Positions 53,200 through 53,455 of a stretch of DNA of 53,455 bases are shown one piece after another. The DNA is from an uncultured Bryobacterales bacterium (lineage in GTDB: Bacteria; Acidobacteriota; Terriglobia; Bryobacterales; Bryobacteraceae). The notes under the pieces were generated by a model. The model made no database searches and was not told where the DNA came from. It saw nothing but the letters and a program-made list of their open reading frames with translations. How positions within the stretch are numbered: the stretch's first letter is position 1; every line of letters begins with the position of its first letter. The stretch lies in contig CALGAR010000111.1 of the NCBI GenBank assembly GCA_937959285.1, forward strand, positions 1 to 53,455, read 5' to 3'. Position numbers and translations under genes: made by a program.

Positions 53200-53455
53200 T
53201 TGTTCCGAATCGCCATCATCGGTTGTGGCTTGGTTGGCAGAAAGCGTGCCGCTGCGCTCAGGGATGCCACCCTTGTCGCCTGCTGTGATTCTGTGGAGGA
53301 GCGGGCAGCCGCGCTGGCAAGGCCCTATGGCGCTCGCGTCTATACCGACCCGGCTCCGCTTCTCGAATGTTCCGACATTGACGTCGTCCTCATCGCAACA
53401 CCGCACCACGTACTTGCTCCGCTCGCGTGCGAGGCGGCGAGCCGGGGCAAACACG
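53200..53455 (+). CDS. Gfo/Idh/MocA-family oxidoreductase, 3' truncated by contig end
   Basis: Only the first 85 codons are present. They start the Rossmann NAD(P)-binding domain: RIAIIGCGLVGRKRAAAL (GxGxxG), then VACCDSVEERAAALARPYG and DIDVVLIATPHHVLAPL, typical of sugar dehydrogenases that work on nucleotide sugars (WbpB/inositol-like). TTG 53182 is an alternative start. It is divergent from the glycan operon and probably part of sugar metabolism. Confidence 0.85.
   Translation, partial: MFRIAIIGCGLVGRKRAAALRDATLVACCDSVEERAAALARPYGARVYTDPAPLLECSDIDVVLIATPHHVLAPLACEAASRGKH

Noticed and set aside
1..53455. tRNA and rRNA genes
   Set aside because: Looked for T-loop-like GTTCGA signals; those found (for example near 26738 and 50575) are inside confident protein genes and lack a cloverleaf. 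None supported.

Overview
The window looks like one contig of a short-read assembly from an Acidobacteriota bacterium, probably near Bryobacter/Solibacter. Three things suggest this: a very large Oar-type TonB-dependent receptor with an N-terminal carboxypeptidase-regulatory domain; a sulfatase plus several exported NHL/PQQ-type beta-propellers and Tat-exported oxidoreductases; and four small soluble families (at 25.1, 34.4, 35.9 and 36.8 kb) that I associate with this phylum from memory. No rRNA gene was seen to test the placement. Bases 1-14 match the 3' end of the Illumina adapter, so the left edge is an assembly artefact. The right edge cuts a gene.

Layout. 0-7.6 kb: a truncated ABC exporter, divergent to the TonB-dependent receptor; then, on the minus strand, an outer-membrane barrel translationally coupled to nadD, and a broken exported-protein gene. 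7.8-15.9 kb: sulfatase, SixA, O-antigen ligase/polymerase overlapping an SDR, a chemotaxis receptor, a Tat-exported NHL propeller and an exported M20 peptidase. 15.9-23.3 kb: a six-gene copper/silver efflux operon (small Cys/His-rich exported protein, CusC-, CusB- and CusA-like proteins, two further exported proteins) with overlapping reading frames. 23.4-27.1 kb: a sugar aminotransferase, a DinB protein, an unknown protein, and a pterin operon (two different PTPS/QueD paralogues, then folE).

27.1-44 kb is mostly household and accessory genes: tlpA-glcD, TauE/SafE, YceH, a Tat-exported toroid protein, a marR-doxX pair, an HlyD adaptor, patatin, a 2H phosphoesterase, xerD, a CCA/poly(A) nucleotidyltransferase, a PQQ propeller, a Gfo/Idh/MocA oxidoreductase and a pair of SMR-type half-transporters. 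44.4-53.1 kb is a minus-strand surface-glycan operon read methyltransferase, polyprenyl-phosphate-type GT2, epimerase, gmd, fcl, a cytidylyltransferase-RraA fusion, a capsule-type transferase with a coiled-coil tail, and a GT2. It would make GDP-L-fucose and, by inference, a CMP-activated acidic sugar.

The most interesting signals are: (1) the CMP-sugar cytidylyltransferase fused to an RraA/class II pyruvate-aldolase-like domain, a possible make-and-activate enzyme for an ulosonic acid; (2) two coupled PTPS paralogues whose catalytic residues look complementary (Cys in one, Asp-His in the other); (3) a CusB whose second metal-binding module has the fold signature but none of the ligands; (4) TANNNT boxes exactly 6-7 nt upstream of start codons that lack Shine-Dalgarno sequences, suggesting frequent leaderless transcription.
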